Made by a program: the position numbers and the translations under genes | DNA from: Condylostoma magnum | Lineage: Eukaryota > Ciliophora > Heterotrichea > Heterotrichida > Condylostomatidae | Reading direction: 5' to 3' | DNA length: 47,995 nucleotides | NCBI GenBank assembly: GCA_920105805.1 | Contig: CAKKTI010000135.1 | Span: 1-47,995, forward strand | Notes under the pieces: model-generated | Told to the model about the DNA's origin: nothing | The model's database searches: none | Seen by the model: the letters and a program-made list of their open reading frames with translations, nothing else | In this document: piece by piece, positions 23,970 through 36,577 of the stretch | How the letters are laid out: every line of letters begins with the position of its first letter | Numbering within the stretch: the first letter of the stretch is position 1

Positions 23970-24488
23970 ATGAAGAACAGCTTTTGCTAGTCTGAATAAA
24001 ATAAGCTTTATACAATTTGCGAAGTTTCTGATTCTATAGAGTCACCTATAGATATACGAAATGATTTCTCGAATTTTGGGAATCAAAATTAAATAGGATA
24101 GTAGATCTAGTATCTACAATATGACTAGGAGAGAGACTTAGTCAAACAAATGCTCAAGAATATTTCAAAAGAAGAATTAGAAAGTTTACAGAAGAGTTTT
24201 AATGAATAAAATTCAAAGAAATCCAAAAAACCGGTGAAAATTATTCAATCAGATAGATGCTCTTGTTCTTGTGAGATATTTTAGTTACTTTAATAAAACA
24301 TTTCTCCTACTTAATCTATGTATAGTAAAGTTTATTAAAAACGGCATGCATTTGATAATTAATATCAAAGTATTCAAGAAGCCAAAGATACCAATTTTGT
24401 CCAAAAATTAACTAAATCTTAAAGGGAATTAGAAAGTAGATTGGATAGAAGTTCAAGAGTATTGTATATGTTACAAGTTTGCTTATGA
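23970..24488 (+). CDS. Small hypothetical protein with Cys cluster
   Basis: About 172 residues starting MKNSFCQSEQNKLY, ending at UGA after MLQVCL. It is acidic at first, then has a helical segment (LVKQMLKNISKEELESLQ) and a short Cys cluster (RCSCSCEIFQ), ending in a second helix. G-starting codons are frequent, supporting the frame. No family recognised. The 200 bases before it (23770-23969) look non-coding. Confidence 0.55.
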
Positions 24489-24944
24489 CTATTCAAAATA
24501 TACCTTTACTATATATTCAAATTTTAGACAAATTTAGATATTGTTGCTTTATTTATAGATATAGTACAAATAAACTTTAACTTAATGATTATAAATATAC
24601 CAGTTTTAAATTAATACATCTAATTGTACAGCTTGGAAATAATAAAATTCTTAATAAACCTAAAATAAATATGTTTGCTGATTCATTTATAACTTAATAA
24701 AATCTAGGATTTATCAATAAACTATAATTTATGCGAATAAAAGAGTAATGGATTATAAGTTTATATTATTTCAATCATCACTTAGATAAATGATGTTTTA
24801 TTGCTATGATTGATGCTATAAAAAATTTATCAAATGAATGCTATAATTAGGTATTATATATTAACAGGAAATGCGACATTCATTTAGTGATTTTATACAA
24901 TTAAACTTTACTGATTTAAACCTACTATCTAAGATTAGTATCCT
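24489..24944. other. AT-rich gap between convergent genes
   Basis: About 455 AT-rich bases between the ends of a plus-strand and a minus-strand gene. No motif or structured RNA is apparent. The zinc finger gene may run a few codons further into it. Confidence 0.45.
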
Positions 24945-26321
24945 TTATAGATAAGTAAATAATGAATTATTAAGCTAATTTGAAGTATCATGGCTTATAC
25001 TATGCAGTAGTACTTGAGATTTAAGATTAAATGCTTCTTCACAATTTAAGCACTTATATTGAATCAACTAATGATCTAAACAATGGTTAATATATTTTTA
25101 ATAGTCTCTCAAATAAATCCCACATGCACAACTATTCAGCCCATTTTCATGCTTAAGAAAGTGATTTTTTACTTGATTTTCTTTATAAAAAATATAATAG
25201 CAAATACAGCACATGTTTACTGACATATCATTATGTTACAAATAGTGTCCAAGGAAATCTCCTTCATTTTTAAAAGTTGAATCACATTCCTTACAATTTA
25301 TTCAAAATTAGGTTTATTCATTTAATATAGATTCTGTACTTGATACTTATTAATCGCATGATTAATTCATAAAATCAATATGCTCTTAAATATGAATTTT
25401 AAATTTCTTTAACCTATAATAAATTCTGCTACAGCTTTAAATTGGACATACTAGCAATTTAAATGGTCCACCTGATTTGCTGTTTTATAATTTCTAATTC
25501 TAGTCCATATGCTATTTAGGAAAATGTCGATAAAGTTATTCTATTGTTAGCTATTAATTACATTCTTGTAAGGGGCAATTGGTTAAGTCATTAGTATTTA
25601 TCATTTAAAAATCTTGAAAAGAATCCTTTAGTCATGTAGTAAGGCTTCCTTAGTGCATTTTCTTATGCCTTCCTATAATCTGCCTATTACTACTTCAAAA
25701 AAAGCAATTATTATACAAGCAAACTTTTGTTGAACGCTTATTTTGTAAAAGTAAATGAATTTGTTCTAACTTTTAATATTCATTAACCTCTTATGTTTCC
25801 TGAAGCCAGATTTCTAAGTCATATTAATTTTCTTATATAGGTCCTTAAACTTCTTATATGTCTTATATTTCTTGAACCTCTTATATCTCTTAGACTTCTT
25901 ATATTTCTTGAACCTCTTAGACTTCTTAAACCTCTTAAACATAACCATTAGCTTTTACTCCATTTTACTAATCTTAAATATCAAAATGGCTTTGTGAATG
26001 CTTGAAAAAACTTTGCTTACTATCTTAAATTTAATTGCATCCTACAACACTGCAGTGATATTACTTATTTCTTTTAAAAAGACGAGCCCAGATGTTGAAA
26101 AGTTCCTCATGGTACACTTAGTGTTTTATTAGTTCAGTTTAGCTACTACATTAAAACGAGCAATTTTAATACTCACATTAATTTTCTAGATTTTGTATCA
26201 TATCAAGAGAATGCTACTTGTAATGATCTATCAATTATTCTTAATTGTGTAAAAATTTCTAACAGCCGACAATTTAACATTTTATAGGTTTCATTTTTAT
26301 AATAGGCTAAAGCATACTCAT
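24945..26321 (-). CDS. Ten-finger C2H2 zinc finger protein with VQE repeat
   Basis: About 458 residues. I count ten C2H2 fingers in one frame. The first six have C-x4-C spacing (for example CQIVGC...HYKQH, CSVVGC...HSQSH, CPIQSC...HIQEH); later ones have C-x2-C (CKEC...HYLQH, CLNC...HSISH) and one C-x-C (CACG). The C-x4-C spacing and tandem array recall TFIIIA, the 5S rRNA gene factor, which has nine fingers; orthology is not shown. Between fingers 3 and 4 lies a tandem Val-Gln-Glu repeat in which most Gln codons are UAA. It should bind DNA or RNA in the nucleus. The stop is UAA 24947-24945, or UAG 24977-24975. Confidence 0.8.
25844..25940 (-). repeat. 9-base tandem repeat coding for (V/I)-Q-E
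   Basis: About 10-11 copies of a 9-base unit (coding strand GTTTAAGAG and variants with GTC, ATA, CAA, GAA) inside the zinc finger gene. It codes for a linker of Val/Ile-Gln-Glu triplets. With UAA as Gln the repeat is fully open; under the standard code it would be a run of stops. Its length probably varies by slippage. Confidence 0.85.
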
Positions 26322-26461
26322 TTTTAATTATCTTGGATTTAGAACATTTTTTATGGAATAAGTTACAACTGTATATGCCAACATCTTAAATAACTCAACT
26401 ATTTTAAACTTAGTAGAGCACATGTTTATAAAAATATACAAATTCATAATAATTTCTAAAG

Positions 26462-28609
26462 TTAACTAATCTCATTATCAAAATGAACTTCATAAGAAAC
26501 ATCAAATCTCTTTCCAATAGTCCTTGCATTTCCCCCTTCCGTAACACATTGATAGAAGTTAACATTTTTTAGCATTTCCTACCTCTTCTTAATACTCTCC
26601 ATTTCATCAGAGTTAACAGGATAATAATTCATGAGTAAAATTACAGTAAACAGTAAAATATGCTCAATGATAATAAAAACAGACCACATCTGCTCTTAGC
26701 TCAGATTAAATATATTAGAGGTAAATACTAGAATCCCAGTATTCGTAATGATAGAAACAATTGCTAAGAAACTCATAACATCAGTCCAAACGCCAATCCC
26801 ATTTCCAGCTCTAGGGAAAGGTCTCTTACTCAAATACAAGAACTTATATGAGTCACCCTTTAGCTCTAAAATGTTAAAAGCCCAGTAGATAATAGGCCCT
26901 AAGGGGAAAGCAACAGCAAAGAATATTATATACCCAAAATTCATAACAAGTTCTAAATACTCCCCTAACAGCTCAATTGTGTCGTATTTTCCCTATAACT
27001 CCTCATAACTCATATTCATTCTTACATTGGGGTTATTTTATAATTTCATTTATTTAACTTTAGACTCCTCCTTTGCTAAGTTTCTACTTTTCTTAATAAT
27101 AGGAGATCCTAGCTCTATTACATTAAAAACCATATTAAGAGCAAACATAACCCAAAGGTTGTAGTTAAGCTCAGACATGCAATCATTATTATCACATCCT
27201 TCTTGATAATGTTTAATGTATGCTACGTAAAATAAGGATATGTAGTAATTGATGAACTAGTATGCAACCTTTTTCACTATTATTGAGTTCTAGAAGTCAC
27301 TGTGAGTCTTATGGTTCTCCCAATCATTAAGCACATCAGCCAGTTTATCATATACTACGTTCATTAAGTAAATCTAAAGACTGTTCAATACAGCACAGAT
27401 CATTGGCCCCCAGCCTTAGTCTTTAGATTTTGTAAGGATGGCTCTGTATATGAATAAGCTGAAAGTCATTACAATAACTATTCCTATCATAAAAAATGTA
27501 GTGAAATATGACACAATTTTACGCTTAAGCTTTTCCTTTCTAGGGAAAAACTTTTCAACCTCGCTTGTAATTGGATTTTTGACTAGTTTTCCTTCAAAAT
27601 CCTCTCTTATAACTTATCTTTGCTTGATATCCTGCATACCCCATTTTAACGAATGGTTATTACTTATTCTTGACCAGTATATATTTAGCATGCACGCCCA
27701 TATAGTGACTATAAGAGCAAAAACAGTCTCTCCAATATCCCTTATGCTCATTCCTACTTCATACCTTTCTGGGTATATTCTGAATACAATCCATGCAAAA
27801 ACTCCTAGGATACTTAGTACAAACAGTCAGTTGGTATAAAACTACACCCATAGGAAATAAAACGCTATTTACTCTCCAAAGTAATTCCTTACTTTCTCTA
27901 TAGGCAGCTAGGTTGATATAGAATACCCACACATTTACTATTTCAGTTCCTTTACTTATTCTTCGTTGTGTATAGGGAACTCATCAATAAGTGCTCCATG
28001 TTTAATACACGATTATATATTTATCTACCCACGAGTAATTGACTCAAATAGTCTATAACGATCAATGTCTCTAAGTATTGACCCATCTGGATACTTTTGG
28101 TATAAATCAGGCTGTTGTTATAATCTGAACTCATCATACGGAATTACAGGCATGTATTCCTTAACCAGCTCACTTTACTCTAACTCTGGGTTCATGTATA
28201 GATTGTAATGGATTCTATGAGCCTATGTCAATAGCTGTTTATCCTGGATTCCATGTTTTACAAAAATCTCATCTTGATCTCTGCTTTAAAAGGCGTAAGA
28301 ATGTACTCCGCAGTAGTTGTGCAGGATTTCTAAGACTGCCTTCCGGGTTAGATCGATAAAATCATATTCAGAGCATTCTTTCATGGAATATAATAATTCG
28401 AGGCTGGGTAAGGATTGGTAGTTCTCAAATTCCTTGATATCTTGCTTGTAAAACATATCATGCAGAACTGATTAAAGATCTTTTACTGTTTTTTCCTTTT
28501 ACTTCTCTTCTGGTACTGGGAAATGACTTATAAATAAAAACTTTTTTGCCATATTGAATGATTGCCAATCGGCTAGGGTAAAGTTATAAGGGAGATTAGT
28601 TTTAAACAT
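26462..28609 (-). CDS. Anoctamin/TMEM16 family channel or scramblase
   Basis: About 715 residues in one frame. A soluble N-terminal domain (~1-265) precedes about ten membrane helices. Calcium-site residues of the family are all present: the N-x-x-x-E pair in FNVIELGSP, EYLELV, and the Glu and Asp in FNILELKGDSYKF, followed by RPFPRAGNGIGVW. Family members are calcium-activated chloride channels or lipid scramblases in plasma or internal membranes; which one cannot be told from sequence alone. UGA is used sparingly as Trp (FYTNWLF). The ATG lies 5 bases after the stop of the WD40 gene, in a different frame. The stop is UAA 26464-26462. Confidence 0.92.
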
Positions 28610-28614
28610 TTAAC

Positions 28615-29637
28615 TTAACCTTTCTTTCCTTTCTTGCCTTTCTTCCCCTTCTTTCCCTTCTTCTTTTTGGATTTTGCGGATAAAGTTCTGTAGTATACTT
28701 CTATTCTTCTAGTTTCTATATCATTTTAGTACATTAGCTGACGTTCCTTTATTTGCCTGTAAGTTTGGTTCTTATCCCATGATCTTATATAGTGGTCAAA
28801 TGAGCCCACGTATATCATGTTAAAAGCAAATTCTATAGCGGATACTGTGTCTTAGCAGCCTTCTAAGGTTTCAACGCATATTTAGTTATTGGTATTTCAT
28901 AATTTGATGGTTTTATCGTCTGATAGGGAAAATAAGAAGCCATCCATGTATTTTAAGCCTAAAACTCAACTTTTGTGGCCATAAAATTAAACTACTGACT
29001 CATTTTCTAGATTGTAGCCTATAATCACAGTGTCAAATTATGCTATATAAAGCCAATCGTCAACTACTAAAATCGCTGATACTGGGTTTTCTATGTCTGT
29101 ATATGTTTTTATTATTGATTACTACTATAAGTCGACAAAACTAACAGATCTATCTCACGATCCGACATACATAGTATCATTTACTATCTAAAAGCATGAA
29201 ACAGGGTCTGAGAATTTGTATATCAACTTGCATTCTTGGTTGTCCTAGTCTCAAACTCTAATTGTGTTATCTTAGGAAGCAGAGAAAAGTTAATCCTCTA
29301 GTTTGAATAGTTAATTGACTTATCCGTTATGTCCTTCTAGAATGGATACTAATGCAGCCTCTGTTAAATTAAATATAGCAATTTTGCCATCGATGTATCC
29401 TATAAATATTTAATCGTTGTTTAAATACATAGTAGTTATATCACTCTTGTGATCTTCAATTCCTAGTTAAATTTTAAGCTTATTCTCTCGGGCTTGGACG
29501 TCTCAGGATCTAATAACACCATCTGCTGATCCACTTATTAGTCTGTGGCCCTCTGGACCATCAGGGGAATGGAGTAATAGAATGCTATGCTTGTGTCCTG
29601 TTATTTTATCCTTATAACTCTTTTAGAGCCTATGCAT
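28615..29637 (-). CDS. WD40 beta-propeller protein with poly-Lys/Gly tail
   Basis: About 340 residues, essentially one seven-bladed WD40 propeller. WD-type strand ends are GVIRSWD, NTIRVWD, VGSWDRSV, KTIKLWN and YIRSWD; in the first four the Trp is UGA, at a position that is near-invariant in WD40 repeats. The C-terminal ~17 residues are a Lys/Gly array (KKGKKGKKG). WD40 proteins are scaffolds; partners are not evident. Start MHRLQKSYKDKITGHKHS gives the first blade directly. The stop is UAA 28617-28615. Confidence 0.9.
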
Positions 29638-29835
29638 TTATATTGGAATCAAACTGATAAAATGTATTTAATTAGTAGTAATATAAGTAAAGAGGCTTTG
29701 TAGCATATATTTCAAGTGTATTTAACAGGAAATCAATAATATCTCTATTTTAACTACTAAGTGGGGATAGTATCTTAAATATAAGCCCTTGTTTGATAAA
29801 TTTCATATTCTATAAAACAATCAAAACCCAAGAAG

Positions 29836-30147
29836 ATGCAGTTAAAATTACAAAATATCCTTTAATTCTAATTATAGACATTTTTAAAGTATCAATACAG
29901 CTTGCATTTAAAAGCCTTAATTTGAAGATGCTCTAAATTTAGTCATCACTCCTTATGAATCAATAGAAACTATTTAACTATGTATTCAATATGTAAGCTT
30001 AACCTCTGTTCCAATATTAGAATCTACCCAATAAAAGAAGAACTATTTGATAAACTAATAAGACAAGAAGCTACAATCTAACTGAGAGAGAACTACTTTT
30101 GTTTATAGTTTGTGGTAGAATAAGGTTTAATTAAGTTAAAAAGATAA
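29836..30147 (+). CDS. Possible fragment like axonemal dynein light chain p28
   Basis: About 103 residues. Only the end is suggestive: YPIKEELFDKLIRQEATIQL recalls the ELYxxCFDELIRQVTI segment of p28/DNALI1, an inner-arm dynein light chain of about 240 residues. The rest of the family (RGLLLLRVRDE and the coiled coil) is missing, and G-starting codons are rare in the first half. It may be a decayed fragment or chance. Confidence 0.25.
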
Positions 30148-30267
30148 CTAATAATTACTTAAAGGATTATTTAAGTAATCAAGGAATTAGATTTAGGTAA
30201 TATATTACTAATTTATTTCTATTAGATTATTTGATCTTATTTTTCCTTAATTAATTTTATAATCTTG

Positions 30268-31779
30268 TTAAAGAGAAGAAGTTCAATCATTTAGGTTCAC
30301 TTAGTTATTATCTATTGTATTTCTAAATGCTATAAAGTATCCTGTTATAATAATAAAAGATAAAGACCCAAATAACACTAGTATAAAGATATAATCCTTC
30401 AGTATTCAAATAATGATAATATATAAAGTCTAAGTAAGTCCTATTGTAAAAAAGACTAATTGTAATACTTTAATATAATCTTACTATATATCAATAGCTA
30501 ATAGTATTATTATCGTATAGAATAACTATCTTGAGCAAGTCTTTAAAAGCACTAACAAAACACCTAAAAATGTAGCAATACTTTTCTGTATGTCAAGTGC
30601 TATAAAGATTATTAACAATACAGAAAATACTATATTCATAACAATCGTTACACCTAATAACTAGTTTTACTTATATGATTTATAAAACAATATAATTATC
30701 AAATTAGCTAGCATACTACCAATTACAGCGAAAAGGAAGTATAAAGCAATTAAAAAGTCAATAGAATAATTCTAAGTTTCAGCACATTTATAAATAAAGG
30801 GCAAATCAGTCATGTATAAAATTATGTAAAGCATACTTAGTATAGTGATATCTGCTTTCCCGTAATTTTTTATATTAACCTTTTAGCTGTATCCAATAAT
30901 ATCACTTCCAATATAACTTTTATTTGTAGGTTTTATAAATAATGCAGCTACAAGATTAAATATAACTAAAACATACCCTCAAATCTATGCTCTTATTTCA
31001 TCGAATTATCTGTCAAAAAATATGTGCAGAAAAAGTATTAAGAGCTAGAAAAGAAAAATGATAGAATGAGTTAAAGAATTGGCAATTGCTAAGCATTTCG
31101 ATTTCTATCTGAATTCTAAATAGTAAGCTATATAGGTTATTATTAGTATATTATGACAAACTCTATTAACTTAAATGATTGATAGCTCAAACATCTCAAT
31201 CCATAAGTTTTTGTATATTTATTTCTCATGAAGTTCAAAGGACATTGGTAGTAAGAGTAGATTTAAACTTAAGCAGTTTAGTATTAGTATCAGCTTTTTC
31301 TCCTTTAGGCTAATTAATAATCTGTTAAAATATATAGCTGCTATCATATAACTAATACCTGAGGAAATACTCAACAATAAGTTGTTTTAGTCAATTTCAC
31401 GGGACCAGAAATAACCATCATTAGTATCTAAGTATAGCAAATTCATTACAGTTGTTATAAAAAGAATAATACCCACTGTATATAAATTACTATTTCTTTG
31501 TCAATCGATAGATAAGATTTTTTACATTATAAGTAAAATAAGAGGGACTAATAAATCAATTACTAGGAAATGCTAAGTGATTAAATTAATATAATAGTGC
31601 TAAATAGGATTTAAGTACATAAGAATGCAATTACAGAAATATTGTAAAATATACACCAACTCTTAATTCTTTTCTAATAAAATTATGGAATTTTAGTTAT
31701 TTTAAGTATATCCAGTTACAGGGGTCTACTGTAAAAGGTGAAAGCATTGAGTTTTAGGCAACTTATCTCTGGGTAACAT
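30268..31779 (-). CDS. Polytopic membrane protein, family unknown
   Basis: About 503 residues with roughly 12-14 hydrophobic helices spread over the whole length (for example LVIDLLVPLILLIMQ, YVLVIFNLVAALFI, FLGVLLVLL) joined by short charged loops. There is no signal peptide-like start; the N-terminus is MLPRDKLPKTQCFHLL. I cannot assign a transporter family. The ATG is 24 bases from the divergent start of the zinc finger gene at 31804. The stop is placed at UAA 30270-30268; a UAA a few codons earlier is possible. The gap 30148-30267 holds nothing I recognise. Confidence 0.7.
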
Positions 31780-31803
31780 TATGTAATACTTGATATTAAT
31801 AAA
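31780..31803. promoter_or_regulatory. 24-base divergent intergenic region
   Basis: Only 24 bases lie between the ATGs of the polytopic membrane protein (minus) and the RanBP2-finger protein (plus). Both starts are supported by continuous coding character. It is AT-rich with no recognised element. Confidence 0.4.
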
Positions 31804-33453
31804 ATGGAAAGAAAAGAATACTTTACATCTTTAGATATGACAAACTCCGAATGCGCATCTCTCCTTAGTTCACTGTAATTTGTATTTAGAGCACATTGCG
31901 AATAATTTGTCGAGCAGGTTCAGTCTAGTAATTAAAAAGATAATTTAATCTTTAATTCTATAATTTCATTAATATACAAAAAACAGAATCCTGGTAGAAA
32001 AGAAATGCAAAGAACTATAGATTAACATTGGTCTACCCTTCCTTGGAGTCTCAACAGTTCTTAAAAGTTAGAGTAAATGCTGCAATAAAATGGATATAAT
32101 TAACTAGTTAGCTTTTTGGATATCAGAGACTTGGATCATCTGGATGAACAAATTTAAAGTATTCAATAAGAATAGAAATAAGTAATAATAGTAAATATAA
32201 GGAATACAGACTGAGATGAAAACAAATAAATAGTCAATTAGTTACTTAGAAATGATTTTATAAGATACTAAGTCTGTTCGATCATAGCAAAAATAATTAA
32301 TAGATCAGAGCCGTTTATTTAAAGTCTTAACTGGGAATCAAATGGAGAAGTAGGTTAAGATTATGATCTAGATTACATTTTAAGTATGATAGAGGGCTAT
32401 CTGGTCTAATATATTGTATTCTCAAAGTAAATCATAAAAAATATAGATTCAACTTGCAATATTTGTCATACAACAAATTGGGAAGTTTTCTTAGAGCACA
32501 TGATTTAGACAAAATAGATTCATAATGGCTAATAAAATAATAATATCGATTAACCTCAGTAAGATTAGATTGAAGAGAATAAAGTTGAAGATAAAGAATT
32601 AAATTAAGAGAATCATGAATAAGTTATAGATAAAAATACTTAACTACTATAAGCTTATCGTTGAGAGTGTGCGTATTGCAAAGAAATGAATGATTTTTCC
32701 GGTACTGAATGTAAAGAATGTGCATAAGATCAATAATTTTTAAAGTAAAACGTAAAACTACTGGAAAGTACAATAAATCTTTGGCCAATTGCAGATATTT
32801 TAATGTGAAAGTGTGATAGTTGCGAAAGATTAGTTAATTCATTAGAGAAGATATGCCCAGACTGCAATTATGTGAATTAAACATATGAATAGATGGTTTA
32901 ATAGTACTTAAATAACGTTTATATCTGTTAAGCTTGTGGCATTTTAATTAGTAACTGGTTTAATACATGCAATAGATGCCATACTAAATATTTTGACGAC
33001 TAAAATAAACTAAAAGCTGAATTAGATGAAAATTAATTACAATAAGGAGCTTAAAAATAATGCATAACATGCCAATAATAAACAAATGAAGATAAAGTAT
33101 ATTTGTGTAAAGATCATTTGTAAAATTAATGCATGACTTGTTTTTAAATTATTCCTGAAAACGGTACTTATTGCTAAAGATGTAAAGTAAATACTGAATA
33201 AAGAGATGATTGAACCTGTAATAATTGCAGAAGATAAAATAATGGTAAAATTTTATTTTGTTTAACATGCTTTCTTATAAAAGGCAAAGATCAGTGAATC
33301 TGTAAAAGTTGTGATTTTATGAATGATAGTAATACTTAACTTGACTGTGTATATTGCAAGAAAGATTGGAAGAGGAATGTTATTACATTATGCGAAGGAT
33401 GTGAATAACAAGTTATACTAGGTAAATGCCTACACTGTTTAGTTGATAATTAA
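31804..33453 (+). CDS. Protein with several RanBP2-type zinc fingers, possible USP-like N-terminus
   Basis: About 549 residues. From ~286 on there are at least four RanBP2-type fingers: WECAYCKEMND (~287), WKCDSCERLV (~334), WTCNNCRRQNN (~469) and WICKSCDFMND (~498), plus related Cys pairs at ~371 and ~419. In all four the leading Trp is UGA. Such fingers bind ubiquitin or RNA. The N-terminal ~230 residues contain NSECASLLSSLQFVF, a distant echo of the Cys box of ubiquitin-specific proteases, and YLVQYIVFSKQ like their end, but no GHY box is visible; if related it would be inactive or very divergent. That link is inference. The stop is UAA 33451-33453, with later alternatives. Confidence 0.7.
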
Positions 33454-33609
33454 GGATACTTCTTATTTAAATTGTATTACTTAATTTAGTGTAAAAGCTC
33501 GAATTTTCTTATTGTATACGTCTTAAATAGTTTACTATAGCATTTAAAACATGTCTATCTAGATGTTTATATGTTATTTCCATTAAATCCATATTAACTA
33601 AATAATTAA

Positions 33610-35448
33610 CTAGTTAGAAGCTTGTAATGTATTGTAGATTTCTTGAATATCAACTCTATTTTCTCCTTTATTCCATTTTCTCAACAATCCTGATTCTTCT
33701 TAATAAGTAAGCCTAATACCACATTTTTCCAATGCATCAAGGAACACTTTGAATGGAATAATGTTTCCAAGTGACGGATCAATATTGGCAAGTAAATTAA
33801 CTAAAAATCTTTACCGTCCTGGCTTCCTGCTTAACATTTTAGCGATTATTTGATTTGCATTTGCTTATGGGTATTTTTAGGTATTTTCTTCAATATAACT
33901 ATTAGTATATTCATCAGCAGTGCATAAAAAGAATCTATAATTCTATAAAATCAGAGTGTTTCCAATATAACAATCTACATCTTGATAATACTTTTCAGTA
34001 TAAGGATTTTTATACCTTCCTCTTTCTAAAAACTTCCCACCTACAATTCCACTATTCCTATCAACTCTCTCGAAAACTTTGATAGTGTCATCTCCAGGGA
34101 AAAATGATACAATGAATTTTCTTAAGTCATCCTCAGGGTTGCTACTGACTAATTTAGCTTCGAATCTGAGAACATGTCTATCATTATCAAACATTTTAAA
34201 CATATCTGGCTTGGGAGCCGAGGGGTCTAGTTTCATTACATTTCCCATAGTGTCTTCCTCAGTTCCATACCCGTTGTAAGGCGGTATAGGGTTGGAAGGT
34301 AGAAAATTTGTAGACTTCCTTATAGGAACCGGCTGCATTTCAATACCCAGATTTGCTCTAAACCAGTTCTTAGTAAATGAGTCGCAGTTGTATATAAAGA
34401 TCTATCTATTATAAACAAGAACTGTATTTCCTAAAACTAGGTCTTATGGCATATAAAAATCTTCTTTCTTCAATGATAGAGCAGGACACGGAGTAAGTAT
34501 AGGGGATTTGGGTAATTTCATTCTTTTCAAAAGCATAGGAAAATGCTCATTGCCTGAATTAACTTATCTTACTTCTTTTATCTCCATAGTGTTATCCGAT
34601 AGGTAATAGTTCATTTTATAGTGCTTAATTCCTCCATCATAGCTATTATCATCCCACATTACGTCAAAACTAAGAACTTTTCTATCATTATCAATAAAGC
34701 TGCGTAAATTTCTATTAGGATGTCCTCCCCCAAGGTTAACTTCCAAATACTCCTTAACCTCTCCAGCATCTTCTGGAATTTGCTTATGATTTACCAGTAA
34801 TCTTGTCCTATCAAAATTCTAATCAGGGTATCCCTCAGGATCGTTTAAATGCACACCCTGATCTTAATAAAACCCTTTAGTAAACTCATCACAGTTCACT
34901 ACTCTAAAAACTCTTCCATAAAAGTTGATATTTACACCCACGTTAAAATCACGCCAGGTGAAATGTTAAGTGTCATTTTTTGGTATTTTATGCCTACGTA
35001 TAAAAACTCCTTAAGGAATTCCCGAATTTTCAACTTTTGGCTCAGTAACATAAGTAGTATCATCTTCTAAATGATGATTCAATACACAGCGTCTTATACG
35101 GAAGTTCTCGTTTCTGTATTCATGCACAGCTTCTTGGAAGTAAGCAAAAAATCGTAAAACATGGCGATCATATTTGAGTCATTAGGGAGGAAGTCTAGGA
35201 ATTGATTTGTTGTCCGGAGTTATTACAGGACGCTGGGATTCTCGGAAGATTTCAGGAGGAGTTCCTACATTACGGATAGTCTGGACTACACTAGAATCAA
35301 TGTTTTCAGCTAATGGAGCTGTTGATTCTGCCATGTGTCCTCCGCCCTTTACTGCAAAAAGTTAAGATTTGTGGAAATTTGTTTTGGTTGGATCGTGGAA
35401 GTGGTAGCCTGGTAGTCTAGGCATTTAGGGGCTTGAATGTTGGGCCAT
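33610..35448 (-). CDS. RIB72: Rib72/EFHC1-type doublet microtubule inner protein
   Basis: About 612 residues with three DM10 domains (near residues 95-215, 255-370 and 420-530), each marked by a Phe-containing core: RHVLRFFAYF, RKVLSFDVMW and RHVLRFEAKL, and NSGIVGGKFLERGRY in the third. The N-terminus has LPGYHFHDPTKTNFHKSQ, the conserved start of Rib72/EFHC proteins. The C-terminus has an EF-hand-like helix pair (ending KGENRVDIQEIYNTL). The protein lies inside the A-tubule of cilia and flagella and stabilises doublets. The stop is UAG 33612-33610. One of the clearest cilium genes in the window. Confidence 0.94.
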
Positions 35449-35746
35449 CTTGGTAACGGGAAATTATTATAACTGAAAAATATACAGCAAGATTTTAGAT
35501 TTGATTGTGTGTTGTTTTAAGAGGAATTCGATTGGGAAGGTAGCTTTTTAGAAGGATGTACTGGGAAAGTTATTTGAAGAGGTAGTTGTATAAAAAGATG
35601 GATTTAGAGGTTATTAAAGTGGAGAGTATTGGAGTGTATAAATAGATTTCATTATAAAGCTAAACTCTGTGTTTTGGAAGTATCAAAGATTTATATGATA
35701 ATGTAACTAATCAAACTAAGACCAGGTTCAATATTTACTTAATTGA
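35449..35746. other. Intergenic region upstream of Rib72
   Basis: About 298 bases between the Rib72 start and the end of the next minus-strand gene. A plus-strand frame from 35599 (MDLEVIKVESIGVYK, about 60 residues) is readable but has no other support. The region probably holds the Rib72 promoter. Confidence 0.4.
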
Positions 35747-36577
35747 TTATACTACCTCACATGTCACACAGCCTCTATTAGCATTGACTGATTGGTTCTC
35801 TAGTTGCAAAACAGTTTCTCTTAATTCATGATTCTCCTCTTCAGCCTTATTCCTTAGTTTTTCCGTTTCTGATATTCTATTAGTAACAATATTTAATTCC
35901 TTATAAAGCTCTTGCAATCGTTGATAGGGAGTTTAGATTTAAGAAGAGCCAATAGGACTTTCTTCAAATTAAGGTGAAAATGCTATGGGATACGGCTAAT
36001 AATTAGTAGGACTTGAAAGATAATCAAAGGATCTATACTCTGATTAGGGAGTCAAGTTATCATTATTAGCAAAGTTCTAATTCATTCTTATACTTTAGTT
36101 TTAAGCGTCTTCGAACATATTAATAACTCGTCCTTATATATCCGACATTTCTCGTTTATATCATTCCAGCTCTGATGTGCTCCTATAATTATTCTATACA
36201 ACTTACAGAGAAACTTATTTCACCTAATTAAGTTTATCTAGCACTTATTACCGTATAAGGGCTGATTGCTATTTAACTTTTCAAAATTCTTATACTGGAT
36301 CCTCATTAGCTTCTATAATAGAATTTTTTGATAGTTTAGCTTAAGAAACGTTTTCATCTATATCATCCATATCAAAATCACATGATCCTAAATCGGATTG
36401 ACTGCTTTCGGAACTGGGATATGTATCTACTAGGTTTTATTAAACCCCGGATTAGTCCTTTAAGGCTAATTCTAGAAATTCGTCGGGTAAACTGATTCCA
36501 CCTTCGTCTGTTAAGGCTTTAATTCTAAGCACCTTTTATTGAACTTCATTCCAAAACAAATCCTCTTAATCTTACAT
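35747..36577 (-). CDS. Acidic coiled-coil protein, unknown
   Basis: About 276 residues. It starts MQDQEDLFWNEVQQKVLR, has a short acidic Ser-rich region (SSESSQSDLGSCDFDMDD), then two coiled coils (SELEWYKREMSDIQ; ETEKLRNKAEEENHELRE) and a C-terminal CVTCEVV before UAA. Many G-starting codons support the frame. The CxxC tail might bind metal or be lipidated, but this is a guess. The promoter is probably the 123-base gap shared with the divergent membrane protein at 36701. Confidence 0.65.
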
